Source: Mytilus californianus
Lineage: Eukaryota; Mollusca; Bivalvia; Mytilida; Mytilidae
Direction: 5' to 3'
DNA length: 64,000 nucleotides
NCBI RefSeq assembly: GCF_021869535.1
Contig: NW_026262659.1
Span: 11,090,321-11,154,320 of the forward strand
A model generated the notes under the pieces. It was not told the DNA's origin. It saw nothing but the letters and a program-made list of their open reading frames with translations, and made no database searches. Below, piece by piece: positions 1-11,982 of the stretch (its first letter is position 1; each line of letters opens with the position of its first letter). A program made the translations under genes and the position numbers.

Positions 1-1380
1 AGCTTCATCACAATTTATGACAATTTTGGGGCCATACGGCTAACGATCAAAGGACCGAAGCGTGATACTATTACGAATGCCATACTGGCCCTGTTTAATT
101 AAAATACTAGTAGTAATAACTCGATTCCCACTTTAAAATGAACAACAAACATTCATCATGTTATGGCGGACACTGAGTCGGAATGACTATTTTGTAAATT
201 AATGTGATAATATTGATGCCTTGCTTATTTGTTTTTAAATTTCTTTATATCTATAAATCTTATATTTATGCATCATTTTTTATATCTTTTCCTATATCGA
301 ATGGACGGTATATTTACAGAAAGAAACATGAAGCGAAATTTACTTTCATAGTGTTACAGAAATAGTAGTAAATTAACTTAGTCTGTAAAAATAAAGAAAA
401 TAAAAAAATATTAAACAATTAAATTATTTAACAAATTCAAGTCGTTTTTCATATATATCATGTATGCCAAAAATTGCATTGTTCTGACGATGCACACGTT
501 GTGAATTTTAACGTTTTGGCATAGTTAAGTTGAGTGTACTGAAATATTTGCAAAGCCAGAAACATAAAAGATATGGAGAGCAAAACCATTATAAAACATG
601 AATGATATAGTCAACCAGCCAGCAAAAAGTACAATTTAAGTGTTTAAAAACAACGCATTAGTGTTTAATGTTCTAATTCTGGTTTATTGATGATAAATAT
701 GTTATTATTGAAAGTATCTTTCCAATATAGATCTACAAAAAAAGTATTATTTATTCTATCTACCTGTATAATTGGCGTAATTGAATGCATTATTTTGGCG
801 TAAATGACACAACGCTAGTACATTTGGTTCAAAGTTCTGTTGCGACTTCTTTTTTTTTTTAGTTTTCCCCTTAAGATATTCAGAATAACTTGATTGGTAT
901 AGTAGGATCTTTTGATTTGAGATCATTGATCCTTGACTTGAAGTTGAGACAATGGTCAAAGATTAATTTAACGTTGTTTAAGCCTTTGCTATAACTTCAT
1001 ATTGGTAGATGATTAAGCCATACGCTTTTTTTATTATTATTAAATAGCTGCACGACATATGACCTTGCAAATGCAAGCGGAATTAGCCATTTTAGAACTA
1101 ATTGCATGTAAAAGTATCTTGAACCCATACATTTTTAGAATCAGTGTGAAGTAACCTATCCTATACTAACCGGAAGAGACATTATGTAAACCAGATAAGT
1201 GCAATGTATACTTTCACTATGACACTGAAAGTGGCAATATGTAGACCGGCAGTAGCCAATTGTCTAGCTGATTTCTCCTCTTAATAACGATAGCTACTTT
1301 TTTGCATTTAAAAATTTTTGTTGAATATCTGTATATAAGTTCATTTAAACCTTAATGATCAACATAAAGTTGAAAGACCT
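1..1380. other. AT-rich DNA, no gene recognised
   Basis: No open frame in this stretch looks like a protein I know, and I see no repeat structure beyond A/T runs. The short minus-strand open stretch near 756-959 is low-complexity and Lys/Ser/Asn-rich, so I treat it as chance. Confidence 0.5.
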
Positions 1381-3185
1381 ATTTAGCTCACCTGGCCTAC
1401 AGAGCCAATGAGATTTTCTCATCGCTTTGCGTCCGTCGTCCGTTGTTGTCGTTAACTTTTACAAAAATCTTCTCCTCTGAAACTATTGGGCCAAATTGAA
1501 CCAAAACTTGGCCACAATCATTATTAGGGTATACAGTAAAAATATGTCCGATGACCCAACCTGCTTATAAAGATGGCCGACTTAGCTAATAAAATAGAAC
1601 ATAGGAGTGAAATTAAAGTGTAGTCTATTATTTTGAAAACTACTATAAAAAGAGAAAATCTGACAAGTAGAAATGTTCAGAATGTGCTCTACCTATTGTC
1701 TATATGCATCAAAACTGTCAGATGACTTTTTATAGGAGTTATTTCCCTTAAATGACGATTTTTTTTATTTTTGCCTATTATTATATACACTTGAAAACTA
1801 TTGCAAAATGATTGAATCTTATACAACAAAACAAGATCAGCAAGGCAAAATCTATAAATAAGTCAACATGATTTAAATCGTATTACGACACCTTATAGGA
1901 GATTATACCATTAAATGACGACCAACTTTTTGCGTTTTTGCCCGAAATCTAAAACAGTATAAAGAATGATAAACACTTTAAATAGCAATAATTATCAGCA
2001 AGACTAGATCTACTAATCAACGTCCATAGCTGAAATTATCGGTCCATTCCTTACTAGAGTTCTTGCTTTTTAATGACAATATCTACTTATATATTACGTT
2101 TTTGCCAATTATCTTGAAAACTATGAAAAAAAAGATAGATGAACTGTTACACTTTAAATAGCAAACATGATCACCAAGACAAGATCTACAAAAAATCAAA
2201 TGTTGCCGAACTCGTACTCTTTATAAAATTCATCGTCCTTAAATGAATTTTTTTTTTACCTTTTTGTGTTTTGGGCAAAAACGAAAGATGATAGAGCGAA
2301 ATTGTTAATAGAAAAAATGTCAGCAATATACAAGATCAACAAAAAAGAGATTTTTGTCATCAATTCTTTTCTAGTCAACAATAATGGAGAGTGTCCATTG
2401 TTGAAGATGTATATAGACCTATGGGAGCGACACAGACTCTTTCGAGCCTCTAGTTGCCTATTATCTTGTCAATATAATAGATAGAAAGAAACTTTAAAAA
2501 GCAAAAATTACCAGCAAGCCAAGATCTACTAATAAGTCAACCTTATCGAAATCGTCAGACGACTTCTGATTAGAGTTCTTGCCCTTAAATGAATATTTTA
2601 ACAATTTTTGGTGCTTTTGCAGTATATCTTAAAACTACAATAATGGATAAATAGAACTTTAAATAGAAAAATGATGAACAAGAGAAGATCTACAGTTTAT
2701 TCTAATGGCCGATTTCTTCAGTTGACTCTTTATTGGCGTAATAGCTCTTTTTTTACGATTTTTACGATTTTTTTGTGTTTTTGCATGTTATCTTGAAAAT
2801 ATAGATAGACATTTTGAATAACAAAAGTGATAAGCAAATACAAGATATACAAATAAGTAAATTTTGAATGGCGTTTTTTATTAATGTTAAGTGTTTTGTC
2901 TATATACTATCTTGAAAACTATAACAGATAGATTTAAACAACTAAAATGATATACAAAAGACAAGATCTACAAAAAAGTCAACTATTGCCAAAATATTCA
3001 GTATAATCTTTATAGGAGTGATCGCCTTAAATGACGATTTTTTTCACCCTTTTTGTGTTTTGGGCAAAAACAAAAGAAGATTGAATTTAAAAGATAAGAT
3101 TTTGAGAGAAACTGTAAAAAAAGAAATTTTTGACATGAAGTCTATCCTAGTTAACAACGGTTAGATGCACATAGATCTAGGATTC
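1381..3185 (+). repeat. Bivalve dispersed repeat with internal ~120-190 bp tandem units
   Basis: The element opens with 'gctcacctggcc' and 'cgtccgtcgtccgttgttgtcgt', then 'aaaaatcttctcctctgaaac' and 'ggccacaatcat'. This head is very common in mussel and other bivalve sequence. It is followed by about eight diverged units, each with 'aagatctac(a/t)aa..a(a)gtcaa', a 'gga(g/t)tt..cccttaaatgacgat' block and 'ttttgc..tatcttgaaaacta'. The 'agatctac' blocks fall near 1849, 2003, 2180, 2333, 2522, 2683, 2842 and 2960. Open frames inside (for example 2266-2484) are by-products. The class of element is not established; it resembles bivalve elements built around a tandem core. Confidence 0.75.
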
Positions 3186-3440
3186 ACTTTCATTACGAAC
3201 GCTCAAAGCCGAATATTTGAAAGCCAAGGATGTATAAGAACCGAAACAATTGAAGAGCAATATAACCAAGGACCTGAAAATATAGCCAAATCCATCTAAG
3301 GTTAACTTTGCCTGAGGGAGTTGAAACCTAAGTTTCTTTGTAATTTAAACATTTATAAACGGACCATTTTAGAAAGGTTTGTTATAAATCATGTCAGTAC
3401 TGAAGTACTGACTTTTGAGCAGATGATACCATATGTCTCA
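3186..3440 (+). repeat. Modular mussel repeat ending in a 20-bp dyad
   Basis: It begins 'acgctcaaagccgaatatttgaaagcc', passes through 'gaagagcaatat' and 'gagggagttgaaacc', and ends in an exact palindrome at 3393-3412 (arms of 9 bases around GA). Diverged relatives in this window lie at 16998-17470, 25740-25950, 36785-36900, 37785-38100, 38140-38480 and 42440-42830, recognised by the same order of blocks. The strong terminal hairpin resembles Helitron/Helentron 3' ends, but that is an inference. Confidence 0.6.
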
Positions 3441-3444
3441 ATTT

Positions 3445-4076
3445 ATTAAAATTATTTAACCCGATCCTACATTTTCATTATCCCTTCATTTATCTTACAT
3501 TTTTACCGGTCTCGATCGTTCCTGACTTAAAACGTACATGTATGTACCGAATTCCAGAAAATCATCTCGTGTGCTCGTGTTTCTGTATGATATAATTAAA
3601 GTGTACTGCTGGATCGGTGCCTCTCCTGAAAGATTATCAGTCCCGAGAGGTTTAATTAACTTTCTTTTTTGGAAGTGGCAATATAAATTGTTATTTCATA
3701 TCGGTTAAGAATTAGCTTTTCTTATTGGATAACAAGGGGCCACATGACATTTTTATTCTTCAGTAAAAAAAATCCATCGGTCTTTAACAGAAAAAAAACG
3801 ACCAGAAAACCGGACGTTAACGGACTTTTACATGTTAATGACCAGTGGGGCGTGGTTTCTCTGTTTAGCGTGATTTCGTTAATTATAAAATTATATAAAA
3901 CTTTATTTTGTATTCATATACTTAAAAATTACACTTAAATGAATGGCAGTTGCTTATAGTTATCACTATGACTGGTCTTCACTCTTTCCTATAGAAATCG
4001 TACAATAACTCGAGTTTGCTTTGAACAATTTGAATTTATGAGAATTTTTAAAAACATGGTTCCTCAATGAAATAAA
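3445..4076. other. Unassigned AT-rich DNA
   Basis: I see nothing I can name. The plus-strand open stretch 3744-3938 has no recognisable motif. Confidence 0.4.
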
Positions 4077-4262
4077 CATAATAGTTATTGAAGAACTGGT
4101 CATTATGGTGTTACATGGCCTGCCCGCAGGACAGGGTATTGACTGCGACAGAGATAATGACCTCGCCTACGGCACGATCATTATCGCTGTCTTAGTCAAT
4201 ACCACTGTCCTGTGGGCAGTCCAGATATCACGATAATGACCAGTTTTTCAATAACTATTATG
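4077..4262. mobile_element. 186-bp foldback (long inverted repeat) element
   Basis: Both arms run nearly the full length of the element. The left arm starts 'cataatagttattgaa' and the right arm ends 'ttcaataactattatg'. Inner blocks also pair: 'actggtcattat' with 'ataatgaccagt', 'gacagggtattgact' with 'agtcaataccactgtc', and 'gacagagataatga' with 'tcattatcgctgtc'. The loop is only about 10 bases, near 4168-4178. This looks like a non-autonomous foldback or MITE-type DNA element. No flanking duplication is obvious. The overlapping minus-strand open frame (4196-4381) is a by-product. Confidence 0.8.
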
Positions 4263-4544
4263 TAATTCATTCGACTACATATCCGGATGATTTTTTTTAA
4301 ATATTTGACTGGTCCGCTTATTTCCTGAATGGTTTTCATGCTCATTACGACTTTATGTATTAGGTTACAAAACATGACCAAGACTATTCAAAACATACAT
4401 GTCTTGAGATATGAAATTGATATAAAACGTTAAAATATTACTACCACAGCTAGCAAACTGACAGTTCTCGATGGTATCATTCGATCAGTAACCATTGGTT
4501 CACAAATATTGTGCTGCTTTATATTCAGCCAGCAATGTCAATCA

Positions 4545-5420
4545 GATGTGGATTCTTTAACATTCTAAAGATCTAATGCAAAATCTTTCATCACATTCTT
4601 TACAATTTTGCAGTAATGTGAAAAACTTTTGATTTTTCTACACTTTGTGATACTATTCCCTATTCTCTATTGAAAGATCAAATACAACGTCTCATGAAAC
4701 AGAGCTTTTCTACAAAAAATGAAAACGTATATTTTTAGCCATAAAAAATCTAACTTTGTAAAGAACCACACACATTTAAAAAGCAAATACACCAAAGATG
4801 ATTTCATCAAAATGCTGGACTTTTTCTTTATCAATAACCTATTTGTTGAGCTTGGTAGATTGATATTTCAACATATATAGTCGCTATTCAAACGATTTCT
4901 TATTGTGCACCTATACTGGCCGACTTGTTTCCCCCATATGAAGCAAAATTCATACAAACTCTTTTCAAAAACAAAAAGAAAGACCAAATTCTTGCAAAGA
5001 AATTCTTTATTTTCACTTCCCGATAATTAGATTGTGTCCTGACTCAATATACCAACAATTCACTGCGTGCTTGCATCTCATATATCCCAGTTAGCTTGAA
5101 ATTAATTTGTTATAAGTTTTACGATAACTATCAGGAATTGGTTGACTGATACGACAAATCTGTGTTTCAGCTCAATAACGACATATTTTGTCATTCTTAT
5201 ATACTAAGATATCAGAATAGTCGTCTTACTTGTTATTTTACAGATTGTGTCCTATTCAAAATTGTGACGTTTTGACTTACTGTGGATTCGATTAGCGGCT
5301 GATGCATGCATAGCAGAAGACGCTTACCCTGTCAACCCAACCAGCCTCTCAAATTTTGTTTGTTACGCTTACTTGCTTTCTTAATCGATTTACTAGATAT
5401 GACTATCAGGAAACCACCAT
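4545..5420 (+). pseudogene. Degenerate Penelope-type reverse transcriptase, copy 1
   Basis: Joining frames across many stops and frameshifts gives the order typical of a Penelope-like reverse transcriptase: 'KTFDFSTLCDTIPYSLLKDQ' near 4620-4690, 'NFVKNHTHLKSKYTKDDFIK' near 4755-4815, then 'MLDFFFINNLFVELG', then 'CAPILADLFPPYEAKFIQTL' near 4905-4965. After a gap there is a C-terminal 'QELVD*YDKSVFQLNNDIF' near 5132-5190. The FDFSTLYT and GTNCAPLLADLF blocks are conserved in this family. The expected (Y/F)xDD catalytic segment near 5010-5030 cannot be read. The same derived features appear in copy 2 at 22030-24100, so both belong to one subfamily. It is dead, with no intact domain. Confidence 0.75.
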
Positions 5421-5654
5421 TGTCTATAATATTTTGTAAAGTGATCATATAAATGCAGAATAAAAATTATCTTACTATATCAGTTTAACAAAGGTGGCAA
5501 CTTTCCTAGAGAAAGTAAACCGCAGATGATTTTGTCTGTTTCGGTGTTTTCATTTTTGATTTAAAAATAAAGAAGTTTTAAAAAAAAAACCATGCTTCTG
5601 CTATTCTATATCTAGCAGTTTTAAAGAGTTACATAACTTTATACACCAAATAAA

Positions 5655-5880
5655 TCAGTTTAGGAATCCATGTATAAGACAGGCGAAAGATAACAAAGGG
5701 ATATTCAAACTCATAAGTCGAAAACAAACTGACAATGCCATGTCAAAAAACGAAAACGTCAAAGCAACACTAACTCCACCAAAATCATGGGGTGATCTCA
5801 GGTTCTTCGGAAAGTTTAGAAGATCTTGCTCCACATGTGGCACCCGTCATGATGCTCATGTAAGTAAATATCCGGGCGGT
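5655..5880 (-). repeat. Dispersed mussel repeat, probably a Penelope-type 3' tail
   Basis: On the plus strand it reads 'caggcgaaagataacaaagg', 'aaactgacaatgccatg', 'ggtgatctcaggt' and 'tccacatgtggcacccgtc', a block order repeated widely in mussel DNA. Its reverse complement is what I expect downstream of the reverse transcriptase remnants in this family, so I infer it is a detached tail in opposite orientation. Related copies: 33080-33260 and 38600-38830 (opposite orientation to this one) and 33780-33935 (same orientation). Confidence 0.6.
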
Positions 5881-7029
5881 TAATGCTACATGTATGAGGT
5901 TCCAATTGATTTTAAATTCCATGCGGTCACTTTATACTCAACTTCTAATGATTTTCTATACTGAATTTTTGCAATACTAAAACATACAACTTTATGCTCT
6001 TCATCAACTATTAAGATATCAACATTTTGTTAATTGCTAGATTTTGTATACAACTTTGAAAAAATGTATGCAAGTTAATTCTGAAGTGAAATATATATAG
6101 AATAAGCAGCTGCACCAAGAGCGCATGACACATCCTCGTTGTGCATATGAAAATTGTTGCAAGAATAAAATTGGATATTTAGAAGGTATTTAATCAGATA
6201 GTACGGTGACCAGACACAATATTTTTTTATATTTAATCGTCAAACATACTATATGGCTATATTATATATCATTGGATTCGGCAAAATAAGTACCTTCGGA
6301 ATATCGATGTCGTCAAAAAGAAATGTTGCAACAGTTTTGCATAAAATAGTGTCAAAGATTATATACTATGTTCAATCTTTTTCTTCTATATTTTCAAAAT
6401 TTAAAGATATATGTAGCAATTTATGTTAAATATTAGAAACAGACATCTTTAAAATCAATTAACAATGAATTATCTCGTAAACGTAAAAAAAAAACAACGT
6501 CATTTGAAACGTCGATTTTTATGAAAATTGACGTTTTTCACAGACGTGTTCTATTATCTAAGATTAACACATATTCCATTTAGGTTACAGAAGTTACCTT
6601 GCCTGGTAACACTCAACAACTGCAATAAATGATAAATATTGTTTTTACTTGAAGCCTACTATCCTGAACGCGTATTTGGCAAAAGCTCATGCGTGCAATT
6701 CATAAAAACAAAAACCACTAAATACCCCGCAAACAGTTACAATTAAACCAATACCCTTGAATGCTCAAAACAACAGAATTCAGTCAGGAGTTTCTTCTGT
6801 TTCTTCTGTCAGGGAATATGATTGGGAATTTCTACACAATTTTTACCCTTGACAGGAGGGAGCACAGCATTGTATATGTACGGTTTTGTTGTGAACAAAC
6901 ACATGACTTTATACATGGAGATTTTCCCTTACATGAACACACTAGTTCCTGCAAGAATTCTGCTGACATATGCCCTTCAAAATACAAGGGGTGTACTTGT
7001 ATTATTAACCTCTCGCCATTCGTACTCTA
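5881..7029. other. Unassigned DNA next to the 7-9.5 kb pseudogene
   Basis: No coding similarity is seen. Two overlapping plus-strand frames at 6761-7085 have no motif. They may be antisense to a further decayed part of the pseudogene that starts at 7030. Confidence 0.35.
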
Positions 7030-9475
7030 AAGGTGATGGAATAGGGGGTTTAGCAATGTGTGAAGAGGTCCAGATTTTAGTTTGAAAAGAAGCACGTAAT
7101 AATGCTGTTTCAGTACACTAATACCGTTTCTCATGGTAGGAAAACTTACTAGACTTACTAGATCTTTACTGGTAGCAAACTTGACGCGCATTGTATTCAT
7201 AGAATTATGGAATGGTTTAAAGAGGTTTTTTCTGATCATTAAGCTTTGCAAATTACATATAGGGTCTTCATCTTTGTCAGGACTGCATACGACTGAAATA
7301 ATCGTGCGTGTCTTTCAAAGTCTCGTAGGCGGATGTCTTACCTACACCAAACAGAGACTGTGAGACAGAGAGTTGTGTCGCATTTGGTTAGAGCGTGTAC
7401 AGCAGGCAGCAGTTTACAAATATTTGGAAAAATACAGGCACATAGTTGGTGAATAGGTAAAAATCTTCGGCCATCCTTTACACTGCTTATGTTCCTAATC
7501 TGCACCCACAACTCGTTTTTTTGTGTCATCTGTTTGCAGTAGTGTACACACAGAACAAACACATCCGTATCAGAGGTCCGTATGATTATTCTGTCGCTTT
7601 TTCCCAGTTCTGTAAGCTTCGTGTAAAAGTATAAAGCATTGAGTATCATACGAGTATCGGCCTCCACTCTAGAGCTGAACAATGCACGACAGTCATTCAT
7701 AGTAGTGTCTGAAACGACTTTGACAATTTTGGGATTTCCAAACGTTCCGGCAGAGTAAAACTGACAATCAGGTGGAATCATAGGGGGTTTATCAACGTTT
7801 TGAAAGAAAGAAAAACTACCAAAGAAATTAAGGAGAGTCTGTTTGTTTTCTTTAACAGAAAGAAAGTTTTTCAAGTCATGAATGCTTCTGCCCTCTTCAA
7901 CCTGATACTTTTTAGTGGAAACTGTAGCCTTTGTGTGGCGTTCTCTTTCAGCAGACTTTATGGAGGTTTTGTTTTATGTCGTAGCGGTCAAAAACATCTG
8001 CTATTTTATGAGCTAGAGTAAAGCATTGAGGCATATTTTTAGGATAGTCATTTGCAAGGTCACAGAATGTTGCATTTTTCTTAGCATAAATACATGCCAT
8101 ACCATCTCTGATGTAAGTTATGAGTGATGGGTTAAAGGTAGGAAGAGAAAACGCAGAAGAGACTTCAGATAAGAATTGCTTCACCAAATCAGGCTTGTAT
8201 GATTTTCTCATGGTCCCATCATCGTGAAAAAGGGAAACTGGAATGGGACCAACAGGGTGAGACAGCAAATTTTTTATTGTAACATGATATCTGCAGTTTG
8301 CCGAAACCAATGAACGTCTGAATAAAACTTCTGGATTTATGTGACCTGAGATTATTTTCCCTGATTTATATTTTAGGTTTGTTTTTGAGGTCATATTTAC
8401 AAACGTTTTTAGTTTTTACTTTGATATTGGACTATTCAAATTTCTTGAGCGACATTCAGAAAGAGCACTAGTTATGAAGTGCTTTGACATGTTCACGCCT
8501 TCCTCGACAGCTGTGACCAAAGAACCTTGAATATCTCTTGTAGTATGATTTCGGCAGAAGCGATATTGATAAGACATGGAAGATGGGATTCGACATCAAA
8601 GGGATTAGTTATGGTTTGATTCAGATGGTTCACAATGGCAATTACATGTTATTCATCTCTTGTCATTGCTGTTGATCTTGTTTCCTCATGTTTATTTGCA
8701 TCATTTGCAGCAATACCAGCCCTTTCTATCATACCACCATTAAGGAATGCTAGGAAATATCTGGTAAGAGTCCACCTAACTAGTGGGTTTTTGATTTGTT
8801 ATACCTACAATGCCATGCACCTGATCACTTTGAGTCTTTTATAACGGTCTTTTCTGTTGCCGTGTCGGTCCATATACCGTTAAAATGTCACAGAGTCTGT
8901 TTTAATATCAAAGTCACCACCTGTAAAAGCTCATCGAATCTTCTCTGGAAGTTGAGGCATATCGAGTATGTAAACTTTCATTCACCTAGAATAATTGGTA
9001 CGATTTGTTACAAAAAATATGATAACATTTGAGATGACGATCTCAAATGAAGTGACCAATTGCCCTCTTGTTCTGCTGTAACATTTGACAGCAAAATTTC
9101 TACAGCTTCAAGAAACATATCCACGTTTTTGAATGTAGGTGATGCAGCACATCCCCATTGCTTATATGTATCTATTAGAAGCTATATATAAACTTCAAAT
9201 AAATCCGTCAGATTAGGTGTTATCCCTTGTATCTGGCATAAATTGTTGGTAATACCTCTGTGAAACTCCAATAAAGCATTCCAAAAACATCCGTAATTTT
9301 ATCAAAGTGATTTCCGGTCATACACCAGTGAATAAACGAAGACACGAACACAGTTTTAAAGCTTCAAGAACTATTGTGAAACCCTGACAGTCTATAATAT
9401 CCCGTTGACAGAAGTCCGGTACAAATCGAATTTTCGGAGGAAAACCCGTATGTTTTGTTCCAATGCACCAGCCGA
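7030..9475 (-). pseudogene. Frameshifted copy of a mollusc/cnidarian hypothetical protein family (PIN-like signature)
   Basis: Reading the minus strand from 9475 downward and changing frame at each lesion gives a continuous order of conserved blocks: 'PPKIRFVPDFCQRDIID', 'FLEAVEILLSN..EQEGNWSLHL' near 9010-9110, 'LVRWTLTRYFL' near 8760, 'TNPFDVESHLPCLINIASA' near 8550-8610, 'GSLVTAVEEGVNMSKHF', 'GPIPVSLFHDDGTMRKSY' near 8200-8260, 'VEADTRMILNALYF' near 7630-7670, 'TSDTDVFVLCVHYC', 'VHALTKCDTT', then in another frame 'SLFGVGKTSAYETLKDTHDY' and 'VKFATSK..PTMRNGISVLKQHY'. I know this order from large hypothetical proteins with very many copies in bivalve and cnidarian genomes. The EADT..DTDV..CDTT acidic pattern is reminiscent of PIN-like nucleases, which is an inference. 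At least six frameshifts or stops make it non-functional. The longest intact pieces are 7338-7874 and 7948-8394. Confidence 0.75.
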
Positions 9476-11240
9476 AATAATTCTTCTAAGATAAATGAAT
9501 TTGATTTTGTTGTTTTAATGAGGTAAACAATATTATATTAATGTCGATTATTTTACATTTAGCGATTAAAAACAATTATGAAATTGAATTGAAACGTACT
9601 CTATTAAATGCAAAATATTCGCAGTGTTAACTTTTTACAAAAACTCTTCAATAACGGATAAAGTTGGTCAAACTTTATTTGAAATCGTTAAAATAAGGTG
9701 TAACAACAATGTATATAATAACAGAAAGCATATTACGAATGTTCGTTTAGAATGCAGACCTAAAAACTTGTCTATGTCTATAAAGTAAGCTAACGTATTT
9801 TAAAGCCCATTTTACAAAAAATGCACCATACGATTTTTTGACAAGTATTGTGATTTATAGCCGTATAGTCGGAATGACAATTAAACTTTGTAAATATGCG
9901 ACTTTTCCTCACTCGGTCACCGTACTAAGAAGCAAAGAGATACATGAATATATTGCTGTTAACTGTTGACTGTTTAATTTTCCTTATCCATAACGAAAAC
10001 ATATGACATTTTAAAATCAAAAGCGAAGCTACGTTAACTTATCCTAATAGCATTGTTAAGTTTATAGTAATCCAAACTAACTCAAGCTAGAACATTATAA
10101 TTAGAAAAAAAACATTTTTTATTTATCTGACGGTCAAAGTCCAATAATTTTGAAATTACATATCAGAATTTATTTTACATCCAACGGTTTGTTTTGTTTA
10201 CCAATTGAAACAGTTATGTACCGTTTCCAGTAAATCACTCTTGAACAGTTCTTATGACGCCTTTAGAACAGTTTTTGACAGCTGCTCTACTTTATGTCTT
10301 TAAGAATTTTCTTACCCTAGATCATAAGCTGACAGTGCTACCCGGAAACAGTACTAGGATAAACTGTTCTCATACATTAAAATTCAACTCTGTGACAGAG
10401 TATTCTGATATTTCTGAAGAGAGGTTAGTTATGAACTAACCGAATAAGGGTAAAATCTTTATTAGTAACGATTAAGAATATTAATTCAAAGATCTTACTA
10501 CAATGCTTAACTGATAACCTTTAAGAAAGAGTTTAATTTTAGTAACAGTTCAAATGGATCGTATTTCAATCTACAAGCTCTATTAACAACGGTAAAACCA
10601 GGATAATGTATCCAGTTTGTTATATGGTTTATAATAACGTCCAAACCAAATCTTTGTATGTTTTAAAGAATTTAGGAAAGTTCTAATATAACTTGTGGAA
10701 ACGAAATTCCTTACAAAATATTTTATCCGTTTTCCACAGATTACGTTCATTGAGATCTAAAACATCATTGTAAAACTTGTTAGGAAATGTACATACCTTA
10801 AGAACGGTACGATACCTTTGGTGTATTTCATACACGATTCCTGAATTATTTATTGATCTAAAAGGCTGTTGTCATTACAATCATCTAAGCTTTGATAGAA
10901 AGAAATTTATAGATTAAACAAACGTAGACAATGATAAAATAATATGTATGGTGACATGAATTATGTATTCAAAAAATTAGGCAAACCTTTCATCGTCTCC
11001 TTACATGTTGATTGGAGAATAAAATCGCATTATTGACTTTCCTTGCAGACAACAAAATCTTACTAGTGTCTCTCCTATCAGATATAAATAATAACACAAG
11101 TGTTTTTCCTAGCTGACAACAAACTCACATTTGTGTCTGTCCTAGCAAAATTGAATTTTAGTTTCTTGTCAGACGTTTAATAATATCTCTTCAACACTGT
11201 GACGAATATCCAGACCGACAACAGAAGGTTTGATATTCAA
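9476..11240. other. Unassigned AT-rich DNA
   Basis: No coding similarity. Around 11040-11180 there is a loose repeat of 'acaacaaa..ctcac/ctta..tgtctctcct' but no clear unit. Confidence 0.4.
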
Positions 11241-11242
11241 GG

Positions 11243-11346
11243 CTGTCATAAAATCCTTTTATTTTAGTTAGAGTTTCATGCAATCCTTTTATTTAAGTGT
11301 GTGTGTCATGCAATATTTTTATTTTAGTTGGAATATCATGCAATGT
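11243..11346 (+). repeat. Short tandem repeat, unit ~40 bp, ~2.7 copies
   Basis: The unit is 'tttcatgcaatccttttatttaa', recurring as 'tcataaaatccttttatttta', 'tcatgcaatccttttattt', 'tcatgcaatatttttatttta' and 'tcatgcaatgtttt'. Confidence 0.6.
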
Positions 11347-11982
11347 TTTCGTTTGTTTTTGTTACATTGATTTCAAATTATAATTGTCAAAACGCTCTTG
11401 TACGTTTTTTGATAGGGGTTAGTGGCTGGTGTGGTGTGTTATATATCCTATTTCCAATATTTTTAAATTTTTTGTCTGCTATGCTATTGATGTATCATTT
11501 ACAAACTTAATTTTTGAAATACTATTGACTCTGTCACACCCATTCTTCTATAAAATGGGATTGACAACATAAATCAAGAAGAAGACAAAGATTAATTTTG
11601 AACGATTTTTTTCCTTTTTAAGTTTGTTTGGAGATTAGAAGACGTTGGGTAATACTTCTGAGATAGCAACTCAACGACACAAGAACCCTAATACATCAGA
11701 AGTTTTTCATCAAGAGACAGTTATCTACATATATGCCATGGTCTTAATTGCCAAAAGTAGAAAAAATTATGATTAGATGTGATAGACTATCGAAGATCTG
11801 CTGTTACTACAATTACCAAAAATGAAATAATATAAAGATATATGAAAAGTCACTACTACAAAAGGACAGGCATATGGATATGTGATGGGGTAACGATACT
11901 TTTATTTACAGCTCAATAAACGTTTGGTGAATTAATTATCATATCTTGTTCACTGATGTAAAAGTCTTTAGTAATACAAATT

